This document shows, piece by piece, positions 38,423-51,600 of a DNA stretch of 64,000 bases; position 1 is the stretch's first letter; each line of letters opens with the position of its first letter. A program made the position numbers and the translations under genes. This DNA is from Thunnus maccoyii. Its lineage: Eukaryota > Chordata > Actinopteri > Scombriformes > Scombridae. Location of the stretch: the NCBI RefSeq assembly GCF_910596095.1, contig NC_056550.1:19514001-19578000 (forward strand), given 5' to 3'. Below the pieces are notes generated by a model. It ran no database searches. It saw only the letters and a program-made list of their open reading frames with translations, and had not been told where the DNA came from.

Positions 38423-38427
38423 TGTGC
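38382..38427. repeat. Compound (TC)n(TG)n microsatellite
   Basis: TC units pass directly into TG units, about 45 bp together. Confidence 0.95.
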
Positions 38428-40185
38428 CTGCCAAATTCTCCCAGAGTGCATGTTAGGGAGATCAGCTTTGCTCCAGTAAAATGTGTGGGCTGAAAATAGG
38501 CCTGATCGAAGAATAGTGTTTCATATTACATTGCACAGGAGACCCATGCAGCTAAAGCTCTTACTGATGTCCTCTTCAGGTCTCTAGACTGAGGTCTCCA
38601 CTTCTCCTGAACAGCACACAGTAGACTCTTATAGGACACCGGTCAAGGTCACATTATCACCACACTCAACTAGTCGAAGCCGAGGACAGTGAAATGCACA
38701 AATATTAAACGTTCTGTCCCAGAGAGCCTCAATTAATGGATTATGTCAACTTTATTGTTTGTGTTGTTGTTTTTTTTGGCTCATGGCCTTAAATAGTAAT
38801 ATATTATTTTTAGGTTATTATAGTAATATAACATATTTATTTGTTTTGTTGTACTACGAATGTTTAAGTTATGAGTTTATTATTTCTCAAGTCTACATTG
38901 TGAGTCATAAACATTTTGGTCCCTTGAGCAACACAGTTCCTGTTTTTTTTTTGTGGCAATGTTTTTCTTTTTGTATTTAAATTTATCATCCGAGTATGAC
39001 TTTGCCTCTTATGCTTGTGCCTTGAAAGCCATTAAAAATAATCAAAGAAGCCACAAGCACCATAAACATAGTAATGGGCATTTAGTGGGCAGGCCCACCT
39101 GGGAGCGGACTGGATGGACATTATTGCTACAGTTGAGTCACAGTTATCTGGGATGTGCGCCAAGGCTGGCAGCCCAGTGCTGGATATCTCTGCTGTGGCA
39201 GGTCCACAGTTTTCTCCCTCCAAGCAGCTAATGTACCCACCACCAAAAGCATTACCACTCCCCCCACCACCCCCACCCACAAGACCCACATATCTGGGTC
39301 TTTCACACATAATGCTTCGCCTGCAGCAAGAATGTTTTTGAAAGGCAAGGTGAATAGTCAATGACATCTAAAGATAACCACCTTCAGCTAAGTGATTCTG
39401 GAAATGGAGCAAAAAAACCCATTCTAAACAGAAAAAGCCACAAGTGTAAATCTTTTTTGTTCTACTGAACTTTTGAATAAGTGGCAGTGGGGCGTCCTGG
39501 GTTAGTGGTGTGTGACTTCTAAACTTAATGCCATAGATTTGAAACCAGCCAGTTTTTCCTTTCCTTTGTCTTGCTGTAATGTGTACTGTCCAAATATAAT
39601 CTTCACTACAAGTTGCAATGTATTTCTTTGAACTGTACATGCTAAAGCATTTAGGACGAAGTAGGCTGTAATCAAATAACGTTCAATTGTGGTATAACGT
39701 AGCTATAAAGCCTCTCAGTTGTTGTCAGCAATATGAGACACACAGTAGTTATGATTTGAAAGTTGTATCATGAAGCAAAACAACCAGGAGTGAAAAGCTA
39801 GACTGAAGCAGTCAGACAAGCATTCATACTCCCAGTGGTCAGGAGGCTCATTATCCCCTGTGAAGCTCACATAGTTAGAGGAAAAGTGAACTCTCATCCC
39901 GCTATAATGAGTCTGGCATTCCACTAGAGACTTTGGCATTAAACTGTCCAACTTGGATTGAGGCAACCACCCTGTTGCTCTGCTGCTGACTGAGAGAGGT
40001 GCCTCTGGCGTCCTTGGATGGGCTGTTAGGTATCTACTGCCAGGCATCATTGCTTCCACTGCTCTGTGTGGTGCAGGCTGACCTCACTTTCACCAAGCAT
40101 GCTAGATTTTTCTGTTAAGGTCTCTCTGACTTAGTCAAATGCTTGGTTGTTGTCGAATCTTGGTATCTTAGTAAAGTATTTAAAT

Positions 40186-40723
40186 GGAAACTTCAGTGTT
40201 TTTCAACCTGGACCCTTGTTTCTCATCTTTTTGTACTAAGTGCCTAATGGGGACAGCAATTTTGGAGCTTGTTTTTGCCATTGACAGGCTCAGATTGTTA
40301 TTATAAGTGTCTGATAACATTATGGAAAGGACCATACAGAGAAATAAAACGTTCTTCTTTACCTTTTGCTTGATCTTGTCTGTTCATTATTGTGTCTCAC
40401 CAAGTCTCATTCAACGAGAAGTCTCATTCTAAAATCTTGCGAGAGTTGAGTTGTTGTCAAAATCAGCTAAATAGTCAGCCATGACTTTGAAAATCTTCTC
40501 GATAACATTAAGCTATGTTTTCTGTACTCCAAAACAACAAACTCCTCCCAGCTCTCCAACTCTGTCATTACTGAATATTTAGCTGAGTTCGACAACAACT
40601 CAACTCTTGTGAGAATTCAGAGCAAGACTTCTCCTTGGGCGAGACTTGGTAATCAAAAAATTGGTCACTTAGACACAAAAAGATGGGAAAATAGGATCCA
40701 GGTTGAAAAATACCAAAGTTTCC
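40186..40723. mobile_element. Fold-back (long inverted repeat) element, about 540 bp
   Basis: The left end reads GGAAACTTCAGTGTTTTTCAACCTGG. The right end, in reverse complement, reads GGAAACTTTGGTATTTTTCAACCTGG. Both continue with CATCTTTTTGT and AAGTG. After a left-arm-only insert (about 40255-40390) the arms match again: CACCAAGTCTC, GAGAAGTCT, AGAGTTGAGTTGTTGTC and CAGCTAAATA on one side, and the reverse complement on the other. The arms cover most of the element. No coding capacity and no clear target duplication. The superfamily is not identified. Confidence 0.75.
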
Positions 40724-43369
40724 CTTCAAGAAGAAAATGAGGAGACTGGTAGAATTCACTGTTAGAGAACACACTTCCTTCTTTGTTCCTTTTCTTTATA
40801 ATCCAACTGACTCCCTGGGTATTTGTAACTCATCAGCTACCTGTTTTCTACAACGGCAGAAAACAGTTGGATTCCCAACAGTCATGACAGCAACCTTACC
40901 TGCTTTTTGTGTAATAGGTTGTCATGTCTCTTTAGTCTTTTGAGGAGGAAAGCATCCTCAATTTTTTAGAGTTTAATTGTTTTTGGTTACAGTTTGTTGA
41001 CTGATGTTTGACTTTTCCTGGCTAAAGCACTTTTCTCCATCAGATATTCTTTTTCAGAGATGTTTTTTTTTGTTGCTCTTTGCTATTACTACTTATGCTA
41101 TTTAAATGCCTTTTACTGTGGGTCTAGCTTCTGTTTTCCCAGATTTTATTTGTATCCAACAACTGCTGCTATGCCATACTCACAGTTAGTGAGCTGTATA
41201 TTGTATATTTAAACGAAAATCTTGATATTCAAATGTCATTGTACTCTTAGTTAAAAATAGAAAATAGACATTTTAATTGATATGTGATCAAAAAGTATTT
41301 TATGCACTGCACAGCATAAATATAATGAGAAGAGAAGAGAAGAGAAGAGAAGAGAAGAGAAGAGAAGAGAAGAGAAGAGAAGAGAAGAGAAGAGAAGAGA
41401 AGAGAAATTTCTAAAATAGCAATTTCTACAAAAAACATCAAGTGCCCAAAAGTTTCTCATAACACTCTATTTATCACAAGCTTTAAACTCAGTAAGAGTT
41501 TGAAGTCTTTTCAGTGGCTATTTCCAGCTGTAGAGGAGCCAAACATTATGAAGTCTTTCTTGTCTTTATCAGTCCAGTACAGTACGAGCAGAAAGACCAG
41601 CAGGTATACTAGTGACCAAACACTTCTGCGAAGTTCAACTGTTTCATCATTTCTGGGTTGACTTTTTTCCCCCCAATTTCACAGAGCAGCATCTGTATGA
41701 GACTGTTAGCATGAAGAGTGACCATTGTACAGTGTACTTTGGTTCGTGTGACAATGAAATTTCACAAGAGCTGAAGAGAAAAGTGTGCATACAGATTACA
41801 GCATCTAAAGTATCACGATAAACTGAGCATAAATCTTATAACAACGTGTGTTAGAAATGTATGATGTAAAATAACATACTACAGAAGCAGAGCTCTGTCC
41901 TACTTCTGCAATATGAATAACTTTTCCTATTTCTCATCATCTCACCACAAAAAGGTCACTTCATCTGAAACCCTCTCAGCTGGGTGCTTAACTAATCAGA
42001 TCTCGTTCGGCTTCTTTCTGCTTTGGGAAGACTTTTTCTAAAAGACACTCAATTTTACACGCTCAATTCCCAAAGTTTGTCTCAACCATAGAAAGACATC
42101 AGTGTTAAATCTGGAAAATGCTTTGGACCATGGTGAACTGCCAGTCCTGCTAGTGATTGGTTCGGACTACACAAAAACCAAACTGCATTTTTCTTTGCGA
42201 CATAGTTTGAACTCAATTTCCAGAAGAGACACTGGAAACACAATAAGAAATAAGCGATTTGGGAAACAGGCCACTTTGACAGCAGTGATTACAGTGAAGA
42301 TGAACCAAACTCAATTATGCTGCTTTGCTACATGTGCTCTCAGGAGCTTGTGTAAAAATTGAAATGTACAAACAATACATCTTAGGGCAATGATAATATT
42401 CAAAAATCCAGTTTCCAATAGAGTAGTGACCTTGAACCTCATACTACTTTCTTACTTTTGCTTCTTCTTTTTTATCTGCAGGAAATCTCAAAGTAATATG
42501 CTGCAGCTGTAGTATCAGGTCATGAAATACTTTGCACAGTACATTGTGCTATCAGGTCTGTCTCACTAATGGTCATCCTGGCTATTTTTTTCTGTTACCA
42601 TGACAACATTTCTCTGCACTCCTCTGCCTCTTGATTGTGTAGAAAATGAACAAGAAGACAAAGGGAAAAATGTCAGAGTCTGAGAAGCGGTGATTGAACA
42701 CAGACGAACCGTCACCGCTGACTGGCCTACTTTGTCTACAAATTGCTTAAAGGCTCAGCTTGATGTGTGTGAGATGTTGCATATCTCACCAATTTTAGTC
42801 TTGGTGTTCTCAGCTATCTATAGTCATAGAAAAGTGTGTCGGTTCATCTCATAGGCCAATCCTTCATTGTCATCCTACATTAATAAAACTAGTCACATGG
42901 TGTGAAACTCAGGTCTGGTTTTAAAGGTTCAGTTGGAGGTGCTACCAAACCTTGAAATCTCATACAGTGGTGTACTGTCAGCAGCATTTTGTGGTTCATC
43001 CTTAAAGTTTTAGACAGAAGAGATAGGTCTAATCTTCCCACAATCCCCCAGTGCTTTCTATAACTAGGACAAAAGTGAATGGAAAACAAGCAGACTGGCG
43101 ATTCACCTGGGCTCTCTCTGGGTCCAAAATCCCTAAATGAAAGCTTACAGCAGTTTGACCAACAATAGTCTGACTTGATCAACAGTCCTCAGCACCTGTT
43201 AGCCTGAGGAGGAAGGTAAATATGAAGGCCAAGGCCCATATTTATCATGCGCCTCAGTATCCTTCCTAGCTATCACGCTGGAAATTAAACTGGGGATAAA
43301 AACAGCTTCACTCAGAGATTAAATGGTTGTGCATGTTTCTTAAGAGTTGTCAAAAGGCCATAACTATCC
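40724..43369. other. Gene-poor DNA with one pentanucleotide repeat
   Basis: No gene recognised. The short open frames here have no splice or family support. It contains the (GAGAA)n run listed separately. Confidence 0.45.
41327..41406. repeat. (GAGAA)n microsatellite
   Basis: About 16 near-perfect five-base units. Confidence 0.95.
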
Positions 43370-43705
43370 TTGGCAGTGACCAACCATCAGATGTTGTGCT
43401 TTTTCTACAACTGAGTTGCTGAAATGTTTGCTGGTGCAACTTTGGTTCACTAGTGCTCAACTGGTTCTCAACCCAACTGGTCAAAGCAGATGGTTGCCCA
43501 CCTAGATCCCGATTCTGCTTGAGGTTTCTTCCTGTTAAAGGAGAGTTTTTCCTTGCCGCTGTAGCCAAGTGGTGCTCAGGAGGGAATGTTGGATCTCTGT
43601 AAATTAAAGAGTATGGTCTAGCCCTGCTCTATGTGCAAAATGCCCTGAGATGACTTTTGTTGTGATTTGGCGCTATATAAATAAATTGAATTGAATTGGT
43701 GTTAC
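43370..43705 (+). repeat. Non-LTR retroelement 3' tail (LINE/SINE)
   Basis: It contains GGTTTCTTCCTGTTAAAGGA, CCTTGCCGCTGTAGCC, TGCTCTATGTGCAAAATGCC and TTGGCGCTATATAAATAAA, ending in short GAATT-type repeats. This is a very common fish retroelement 3' end. The exact family is not certain. Confidence 0.65.
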
Positions 43706-43754
43706 ATAAATCAATGTGCCCTGTGACAGTGTATTAACCAAGTGGCAACTACCA

Positions 43755-44455
43755 CGGTTTTAGGCCATATTCAGACCAAATCACACAGTGCAGCGAAAAC
43801 ACCAGTCCTCCCATTCATTTGAATGGGGGTGGTGCGATTTGGCTGCGGGTGTTTTGGCCGCAGTGGTGCTGCACCGGACTGCGGCTGGAAACTTAAGCCA
43901 GAGTCAACTTTTGGAGAAATGCAACCCGACGTCACTGAGACAGAAGGCCAATGCGGAAGTACCGTAAAGTGCAATGTCACCAATGGCTCCAATCCACTCC
44001 CATTCAAAAAGCGTCAACTTCTCTCTAGAAATACTAAGTCAATCATATTTTTTCAACGAGTCATTAAAGTCTCAATTGCTAAACTGGGGTCCTCTAATAA
44101 GTGTAATAGTGGTCATTTTGGAAATTATTGCTCCCTGGCTGCGGGACTCTCACGGAGTCAGACTTTTGTTGTAATATTTTGGTAAGTTTAATGTTACTTG
44201 ATTACAATACCTGCCCTGTTAGCACATTAGCGCAAGTGTGCACTACACAGTGTTTCCAGTAAGCTAGCCCCAAGGTAGTGGGGCGTGTTTCCAGAGCATG
44301 AAAGGCAAAACCCCAAACTCCTTATTTGGAAGGTCCTGGCTCCAAACGGAAAAGATGGCGCAGACCATAAGCTGCAACTCTGGGCTTCAAACCGGCTCCA
44401 TCTATATGTCTATCCATATGTCTATCTTTATATACAGTCTATGGTATTAACTTAT
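43755..44455. repeat. Interspersed repeat fragments ending TATACAGTCTATGGT
   Basis: The end TTTATATACAGTCTATGGT with GGGCTTCAAACCGGCTCC just before it resembles a widespread fish non-autonomous element. The matching ACCATAGACTGTATA end was not found, so it is truncated. The first 140 bp (CCTCCCATTCATTTGAATGG and around) may be a separate element. Boundaries are approximate. Confidence 0.45.
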
Positions 44456-46302
44456 TAACCAGGGCATGAATACATTTTCAAATGTCTATCTAATCCAGTA
44501 CAGTGCAAATCAGTCTTGGTTGCATGTTTCAAATTAAACATTGTTGTCTTGCAAATAAATTTGTGTTACATTCAGCGTCACTCACCAAAATGCATTTTTC
44601 TGTATAATTGATGCCTTACAAATGTTTTGACTTTGCAAGACAAGAAAATTTTGAAAACTGCATTGTTTACATCCATGTTTACAAGTCTGTAGTCTTCTTC
44701 GCTGCTTTTGCTTGTGCATTGCTACGTTTATTTGTCTGCAACTGTTGATCAGTGGAACAGCATTAAAACTAGCAGCAGGAATGTGTATCACATCCAACAT
44801 ATGCTTACAAGCATGATACAAACATAAAAGGAACTCACTTGTAAAAGCATTGATCCATAGCGCTACTAATGGTCAAAAACTCCACAAGATACCTTTAAAG
44901 CGAATGTAGATCAGGACTAGATTAACCAGTCCTAGATAGAAAGATTATACCCTTTTCCTTGCCTCTTTAATCGTGTTTGTATCTACTCTCACTACACATG
45001 TCGTCTCACATTAGAACAATGAGTGGTTCATACAGTATCAAGAGAATCTGGAGATGAAAAGAAACCACAGAGTTGATAAAGTCAAATCAGAAGGTCATGT
45101 ACATTTGCTTGTGTGTCTCACTTTGAAGTGGAATGCTTCAAGCCACGCCAGCATAAATAACTCATACAGCTGTGAGGCCGTAACACTGGGGTCACATGAC
45201 ACGACTGGCTGCATAACACCTACTGCTTTATACTGGTCCTGCAACCTGTTTCACAGAAATTCTATTGTGACTTAAATCCTTTAAAACAATGAAACGTGCC
45301 AGAAATTTAATCAGAAATTGACTGAAATGTTTAATTTGACACAAATTAACAAGAAGTAGCTTATATAACTGAATGGTACTTTGGTCATCAAGTGTCCTAA
45401 AAACCTTTCCAAACACTGTGATAATAGAGCATGATGCAGCAATGAACAGTGATATTTCAGAATGGGAAAGGTCAGCGTGCTAACTGCAAGACTTCCCCAG
45501 AGAAATATTTGCTACTAGTTTATACCATCATAGCTCTATTTTTGGTGATTTTCATATTTTTACTTAAAGCGAAATATTACTGTAGGTGGTTGTCAATGAG
45601 TTTACAATATGTTCTACTTATCTTTACTGAAAACTTCATGGTACTACACAGAAACAGTACACACAACAAATTTATTTTCGGTAAAACACTGCAACTGGTC
45701 AACAGAAAATTACTAGGTGGATGTTTACAGGGAGGGATCCTGTATGTCCAGTATGAAATAAAATAATTAGTTATTTCTTGAGTAGAGGGATTGTGTATTA
45801 ATCTTTAGGGAGAAAATAAGGACCTACTTGTCAAGTCAGAATGTTATATAACCTTATTCTGTAAATTACACCTTTGAAAATTTGATTCCTGTCAACCTGT
45901 TCAACACACTGATGTTAAAAGCCATTGCTTACAAAGAACAGATAAATATAGAGCTCTAATGAGCAGAATTAGACTTGACTGACCTGGAATACAAGCAGGC
46001 AAAGAAGACAGATGTAACAGATGCAGTTTTAGTGTAGATCAAAGCCTTTGTCAAAGTCAAGTTAAAATTTCGAATATTCAGCTTTTCCCACTATTAAGAT
46101 AACTGAGGTAACGTCAAAACCTCTTCAGTATACTGTCACACAATTGACACTGGATGTAAATGCTAATGTGATTCACCATACATGTCTTTCACAGTTTTGA
46201 CTGCACCATTGCAGACTGTAATCTAGTCTAACATTTTAATTGGCCTGATCCTTTAGTCTATACAAAAGTGGAAGTATAATTAAAGACCTTGGGACTACCT
46301 GC
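44456..46302. other. Gene-poor DNA, nothing recognised
   Basis: AT-rich. No coding exon, known repeat or RNA gene recognised. Open frames in it lack splice signals and family similarity. Confidence 0.4.
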
Positions 46303-47766
46303 TTAAAGGATACACAATTTTTCAAGTCTGTCCTAAAACAAGCGTCAGGTACCCAAATGAACATTGGCACATTGCTGCAATTATTCCTCCTATTCATACT
46401 GACCATTAAAGGATCCCTTCATAATGCACTTTCAATGTAATTATGGGGGACAAAATCCACAGCCCTCCTTTCTGTGCAAAGATGTATTTAAAAGTTTACT
46501 TGAAGCTAATATGAGGCTTCAGCTTCCCACATAAGTCAAATCAAGTCAATATATTTCAAAGTTACAGTCTTTTTAGTACCTGTAGTGCCACCACCCCATA
46601 CAAAGGGCAGAAGATTGTATTTGGCACTGGAAATCTTTAAAGGGATGTTACAAAAAGCAAGTCAGCAGTCTGGAGTATGTGCACAAAAAGGTGATATTTA
46701 TGAACAAAAATATTAATCAAACAGAGGTAAAAATAAACCCTGGGATATTCATCAAATAACTTAAACCAAAGCAAACAAACAAAGAAAATCTGCAGCTTCA
46801 CAGCAAGCTGCCAGTTACTCTCTTCCCTACTCCGTCTCAACTAACCAGTGACTGGCCTTTTAGCTTCTCAGCCACACCTAACTGGAACGTACCATCTACT
46901 CAGGTTACCATAGGGTGAGCTAGACTGATACCAAGCCCTCAAAACATACAGAACAACACTGATATAGAATTTCTACTACTGCTGACAATCACAATTTCCG
47001 ATGGTTACACACACACATACACACACAGAGCTATGAGTGCACCAAATTATACAGAATGTCATTTACTACAGAACATTTTTATCCTTCCTTCCTCAACTTG
47101 ATAGTGTAGTGACTCACTGCTTAGTGCAGCTAATGATGCACACCTGTTGCCACTACCACTGATTAAGCAGATGATCTGAACCACCATCACAAAACTCTCA
47201 AAGAATAATCACAACAGGACTGAAGTCCTTCGACTAAAATATAACATTGTGAAACAAAAAATACTCAGCTGAAACCCGTATTCCATTATTTGTGTAATAT
47301 GACTAATAAATTAACAGAAATACTGGACTGAAATTAATGATTTAACACAGAAACATTAATGTTGGGAACCGGGTCCCAGTGAAGAGGGAGAGGATCAGTG
47401 CTGAAGTCCCTCTTTTTGTTATGATCCTTCCACTGCAGCTCAACAGGAAAACACTGTCCGTTAAGACAAGAGGGATTTCTTTTACTAAAAACACTGTAGC
47501 TGTGAAAGATATCCACTTTATTTGACTAACTCAGATGGCTGAAGCCTCATATTATCTTTAGATAAACGTTTAAATACCTTTTTGCTCAAAACTAGGACTG
47601 TGGATTTTGTCCCCCATCACTTACATTATAAGCACAGAGGGGATCTTCTATTGGCCAGTATGAACAGGAGAAATGATTACAGCAAGCAGAACCTCTTTCA
47701 ATGATCATATGAGAACCTGACTGTAGTTTTAAGACAGATTTGAAAAATTGTGAACCCGTTCTTTAA
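46303..47766. mobile_element. 1.46-kb fold-back relative of the TTAA MITE (family 1)
   Basis: The left half (46303 to about 46600) begins TTAAAGGATACACAATTTTTC and contains AAGTCTGTCCTAAAACAAGC, GGTACCCAAATGAACA and GGACAAAATCCACAG. The right half (about 47490-47766) is its inverted counterpart: CTGTGGATTTTGTCCCCCAT, TTTTAAGACAGATTTG and a GAACCCGTTCTTTAA end. TTAA occurs at both tips (46303-46306, 47763-47766). The inverted arms are about 280-290 bp, much longer than in copies 1 and 2. The middle 0.9 kb has no recognisable transposase. It may be two solo copies in opposite orientation rather than one element. Confidence 0.6.
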
Positions 47767-49685
47767 GGAATACAGCACAGAAAATGCTCTATTTTCAGCC
47801 AAATTGTGAAAATTAATATAAATTTCTAATATATACAGCATTATTTAGGAGTACTGATTTTATTACTTTTGGCAAACAACAATATATAATATGAATTCCT
47901 TACTATTTGCAGTAACAAAATAAATCATAACACACTAATATCACAATATCCATACAGGTGGGTTTCTTTCAGGGAGGAATCTCCGCCAGCACATTGGAGC
48001 TACAGACTAATTTTTTGTCTCACAGTCTTATTACTCAAATGTAACAGAAAGGGATTACATTAAAATTCCCCACTGTGTGAGCATTTAATTAGGCTCCCTC
48101 TCTGTCAGAGCAGAATTATAGCACTCTCGTCTGCCCACCTGCTCCCACCCAAAGGATGGCACAGAATGAAAAACTTTTGGCAAGATCTACAAGAGTCATG
48201 CAGCTGTCAGTTGTGCTGTGTAGTGCAAAATGTTGAAATTTTGCTATTTGATAACATAAGTCTCTGAGCAGTCTTGCAAAAAGTATGTTACATTTTTCTG
48301 CTTCAAAAACCCTTTAACAGGGCATAAATAAAACCGACTATAATTAATTTTAAGATTTCATTTACAGGCAGAGCTAAAAATAAGACTATTTTTTGTTGTT
48401 TTTGAGTATGATGTATGACAATTGGAAGTACTCCACATAACGAAGCTGTAAAGAACTAGTTTTTTTTTCTGTATTGTTTGAGTGGTGGTGACTCATCATT
48501 TGTTCACAGGGTGTAAATAACACTGACCAGCTCTACAGTGAGAATGCTGAGCTGGTGGAGGGTATAAACAGCAACAAAACTATAACATATTTATTTCACC
48601 TGGCAGTTATTCATTATTTTACACTTTGCAATGTATCATTTAAATTAAATGTCACTGTCTGAAGTGTATATGGTCCTAATAAAGATGTGTGTGTGTTTTC
48701 ACTTTAAAAGGAACTCTTGAGTTTCATCCTCACGGACTGTGCAAACTATTTATAGGAAACTTTAAAGATGCACAAAGACGAGACAAGCAAAAACTCCCCT
48801 GACGGCCAACTGTAAATAAAAGTAGCCTCCCATGGCTAAGATGATTCAACATCAAACAAAAAAAGAGTGAGATTTCTCAAGTGGCAGATGGTAAGCCTCC
48901 TTTCACTAATCATAATTTTAGATAAAAAAGGTTTCTCTAAAAATAAATCGCCAACAAGCTTTTTGCAGATCCGTGCTTGTCAAAGTCCTTCATCATCTGT
49001 TACTGTTTGTAAACGATAAGTAATTAATAGCTGAGGGTGTAAGGTTGACACACTGTCTGTTGCATGAAATGAGCACTGGAATAAAGTGCATATGATTACA
49101 GTAAATTTAAGAAGATCTGTATTTTGTGCATTACCAGAATTACAAAGATGAATTCTCCCCAGATCTGCATGTTTGTTGGGGTGGATGAACCTTTCAATTA
49201 ATGTTTTCTTAGATATCACCGAGTACAGTGTTAAACTGTACTCAGAGGTGAAAATAACAGAGGCCACAAGGGTTATAGCTCTAACTTAAACTACTATACA
49301 TTCTATAAGCATATTCTCATTGGATTAATTTGGAAAAACATGTGTAATCTGGTTTTCAAGATACCTTTTGTCATGTATCAAAGTGTTAGTACACATATAA
49401 ATACAGATCTATTCACGCAGTCTGAGTTAGATGAAAAACTGCGTTTTGTGTTTCTCAACTACTGAAATGAAAACATAACGGAATGTTTTCCTCCTACGTT
49501 TACATGATGCGAACAATCACTTAGTAGTATCATTGATAACTTTGATTGAGTTGTTTTCTAGTGTTACTGCCTTTATGTAAAAGTCTTCTCAGTTAATTTG
49601 GGAATGATGGCAGGATCCAGGCCTGTGTTTCGGATTTTCAAAATAACTTTTGTTTATATGTGGATCACAGGTTGTACCCTTAAAG
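47767..49685. other. Gene-poor DNA between the fold-back element and the LINE
   Basis: No gene recognised. The part at about 48060-48225 (with GGCTCCCTCTCTGTCAGAGC and CCACCTGCTCCCACCC) is less AT-rich and has no repeat signature, so it is a candidate regulatory stretch. This is inference only. Confidence 0.4.
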
Positions 49686-49694
49686 ACTCATCAC

Positions 49695-49749
<55 letters not shown>

Positions 49750-51600
49750 GTAAACATAAACATAGTTACAAAGTGCTTTACAGAATAAATGAAATAAACA
49801 TAGAGCAAATTAAAAACAGATACATAAATAAAAACATAGAACATAGGACGCAATAAAACAGTGAGTATAAAAAGAACTGGTAAAATAGACAAGCAACAGA
49901 TTTACTGTAGAAAAGCCTTTCCATAAAATTAAGTTTTGAGGATTGATTTAAAAGACGATACTGAGTTCGCTAACCTAAGTTCATCAGGTAGGGAATTCCA
50001 TAGCAACGGTGCTCTAACCGAAAACGCACGTTTCCTTTAGTAACAAGGTGGGCTGTGGGACAGTAAGAAGGGTCCTACCTGAGTAATGCAGGGGGTGGCT
50101 AGGCTCATAGGGTACAAGTAAATCTATGACATAAGTAGGAGCAAGCCCACGTAGTGCTTTAAAAGTGAGAGACGGCTTTTTGGCTGAGCCCCAAGTACAG
50201 AGAGAGATAAAAACATGGATGAATTTTTTCAAGGTTCGCTTGGGTTAAAAAATGTTTAACTTTTGCAATATTCCTAAGTTGGATGAAGCATGATTGCTCT
50301 ACTTTCATTATTTGGATGTCGAAAAAAAGCTCAGAGTCAAAAATCACACCCAAATTGCAGGCAGAGCGCTTAATATTAGCAGACAGGTCACCAAGATTAT
50401 TTTTCAAGTCACAGATCAGGTTTGGGGGGCCAAATAACAGCACTTCAGATTTGGACTCATTTAGCTGGAGGAAGTTTTGTGACATCCAGCATTTTATGTT
50501 AGAGAGACAAGACGTAACCTGTGAAATTTTATCACTACCAGTCAGCAGAACATAAAGCTGGGTGTCATCCGCATAACGGTGAAAGTTAACATTATGCCTG
50601 CGGATAATCTCACTCAGAGGGAGCATATATAGCATAAATGGCACTGGACCAAGAACTGACCCTTGGGGGACGCCACGTGAGAGGGGGGCTGGGGATGAGG
50701 AGAATTCTCCCATTACAACAGAGAAAGATCTGTCAGGGAGGTAGGAGCGAAACCAAGCAAGTGCAGTGTCCGTAATACCAACATAGTTTTCAAGGTGATT
50801 AATGAGAATATTGTAGTCAACCGTATCAAAGGCAGAACTCAAACCAAGTAAAATTAAAATTGAAGCATCTCCAGAATCAGTGGTGAGCAGTCAGTCATTA
50901 ATAATTCAAATAAAAGCTGTTTCTGTGCTGGGCAAGGATTGAAATTTCTCAAAAATATTACTATTATTCATGTGTCAGATCAATTGAGAGGCAACACATT
51001 TTTCTAAAATTTTCGATAAAAAAGACAAGTTTAAGATTGGTCTAAAATTGTTGAAAACAAGAGGGTCATGTATGGGTTTCTTCAGGAGAGGTCGAACTAC
51101 TGCATGTTTAAAAGCAGATGGAACAGAGACTGAGGACGGTGAGCAGTTGGTAAAAGTGAGAATTTGTGGGCCAACAGTCTGAAATACTTCTGTCAGAAAT
51201 CTAGTTGGGAAAATATCTAATTGACAAGTGGTCGAACTTAAGTGTGTGATTAGCTCATCTAATTCGGTCAGGGAAATTTGCTTGAACTGAGAAAAAACTG
51301 CAGAGGATTTAGTGCAGATTAGGAGCTTACTGGTCACAGGTGTAATATGGAGCCTGATATCATCTATTTTATTTATGAAATGATGGAGAAACTGCTCACA
51401 TGTGTCCTTGGACGCTTCTAAATGCTGGTTTGGAGGAGGGTTGACTACTGAGTTTATTGCTTGGAATAAAACCCTGGGGTTGTGACAGTTATTCGTAATT
51501 AAATTTGAGAAAAATGAATACCTTGCTTATTTCACCGCCTGCTAGTAGGCATCAAGCTTTGAAGAATATCAAGAGTTTATCTTTTTTCCATTTTTTTTTA
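49686..51600 (-). pseudogene. Broken, 5'-truncated LINE (L2-like reverse transcriptase)
   Basis: On the minus strand, 51337-50975 codes for the run-up to the RT domain (FRPILNLSFLSKILEKCVAS). 50842-50159 codes for the RT core: SAFDTVDY, a GVPQGSVLGP motif and the catalytic YADD in FHRYADDTQLYV. 50232-50014 codes for the end region (SLTFKALRGLAPTYV). A frame break lies between about 50975 and 50843, with another near 50230. No endonuclease domain is present, so the 5' end is missing. The element ends on the minus strand in TGTAAAGCACTTTGTAAC followed by an ATT-repeat tail, the usual 3' end of this kind of fish LINE. The clade is my judgement. It lies roughly 0.5 kb upstream of the shisa9 start. 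Confidence 0.85.
49697..49748. repeat. (AAT)n microsatellite, LINE 3' tail
   Basis: About 17 AAT units directly at the 3' end of the minus-strand LINE, probably grown from its own tail. Confidence 0.95.

Larger units (their letters stand above)
34591..40185. other. Gene-poor DNA between mrtfb and shisa9, second part
   Basis: No coding exon recognised. The stretch has several T- or A-rich runs and the hairpin and TC/TG repeat listed separately. Short AATTAATT-rich blocks (for example 36780-36850, 37310-37340 and 38725-38760) look like the base composition of conserved non-coding DNA, but conservation cannot be judged from one sequence. Confidence 0.45.

Noticed and set aside
49650..49856. Open frame with a long asparagine run
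   Set aside because: It is the translation of the (AAT)n tail of the LINE.
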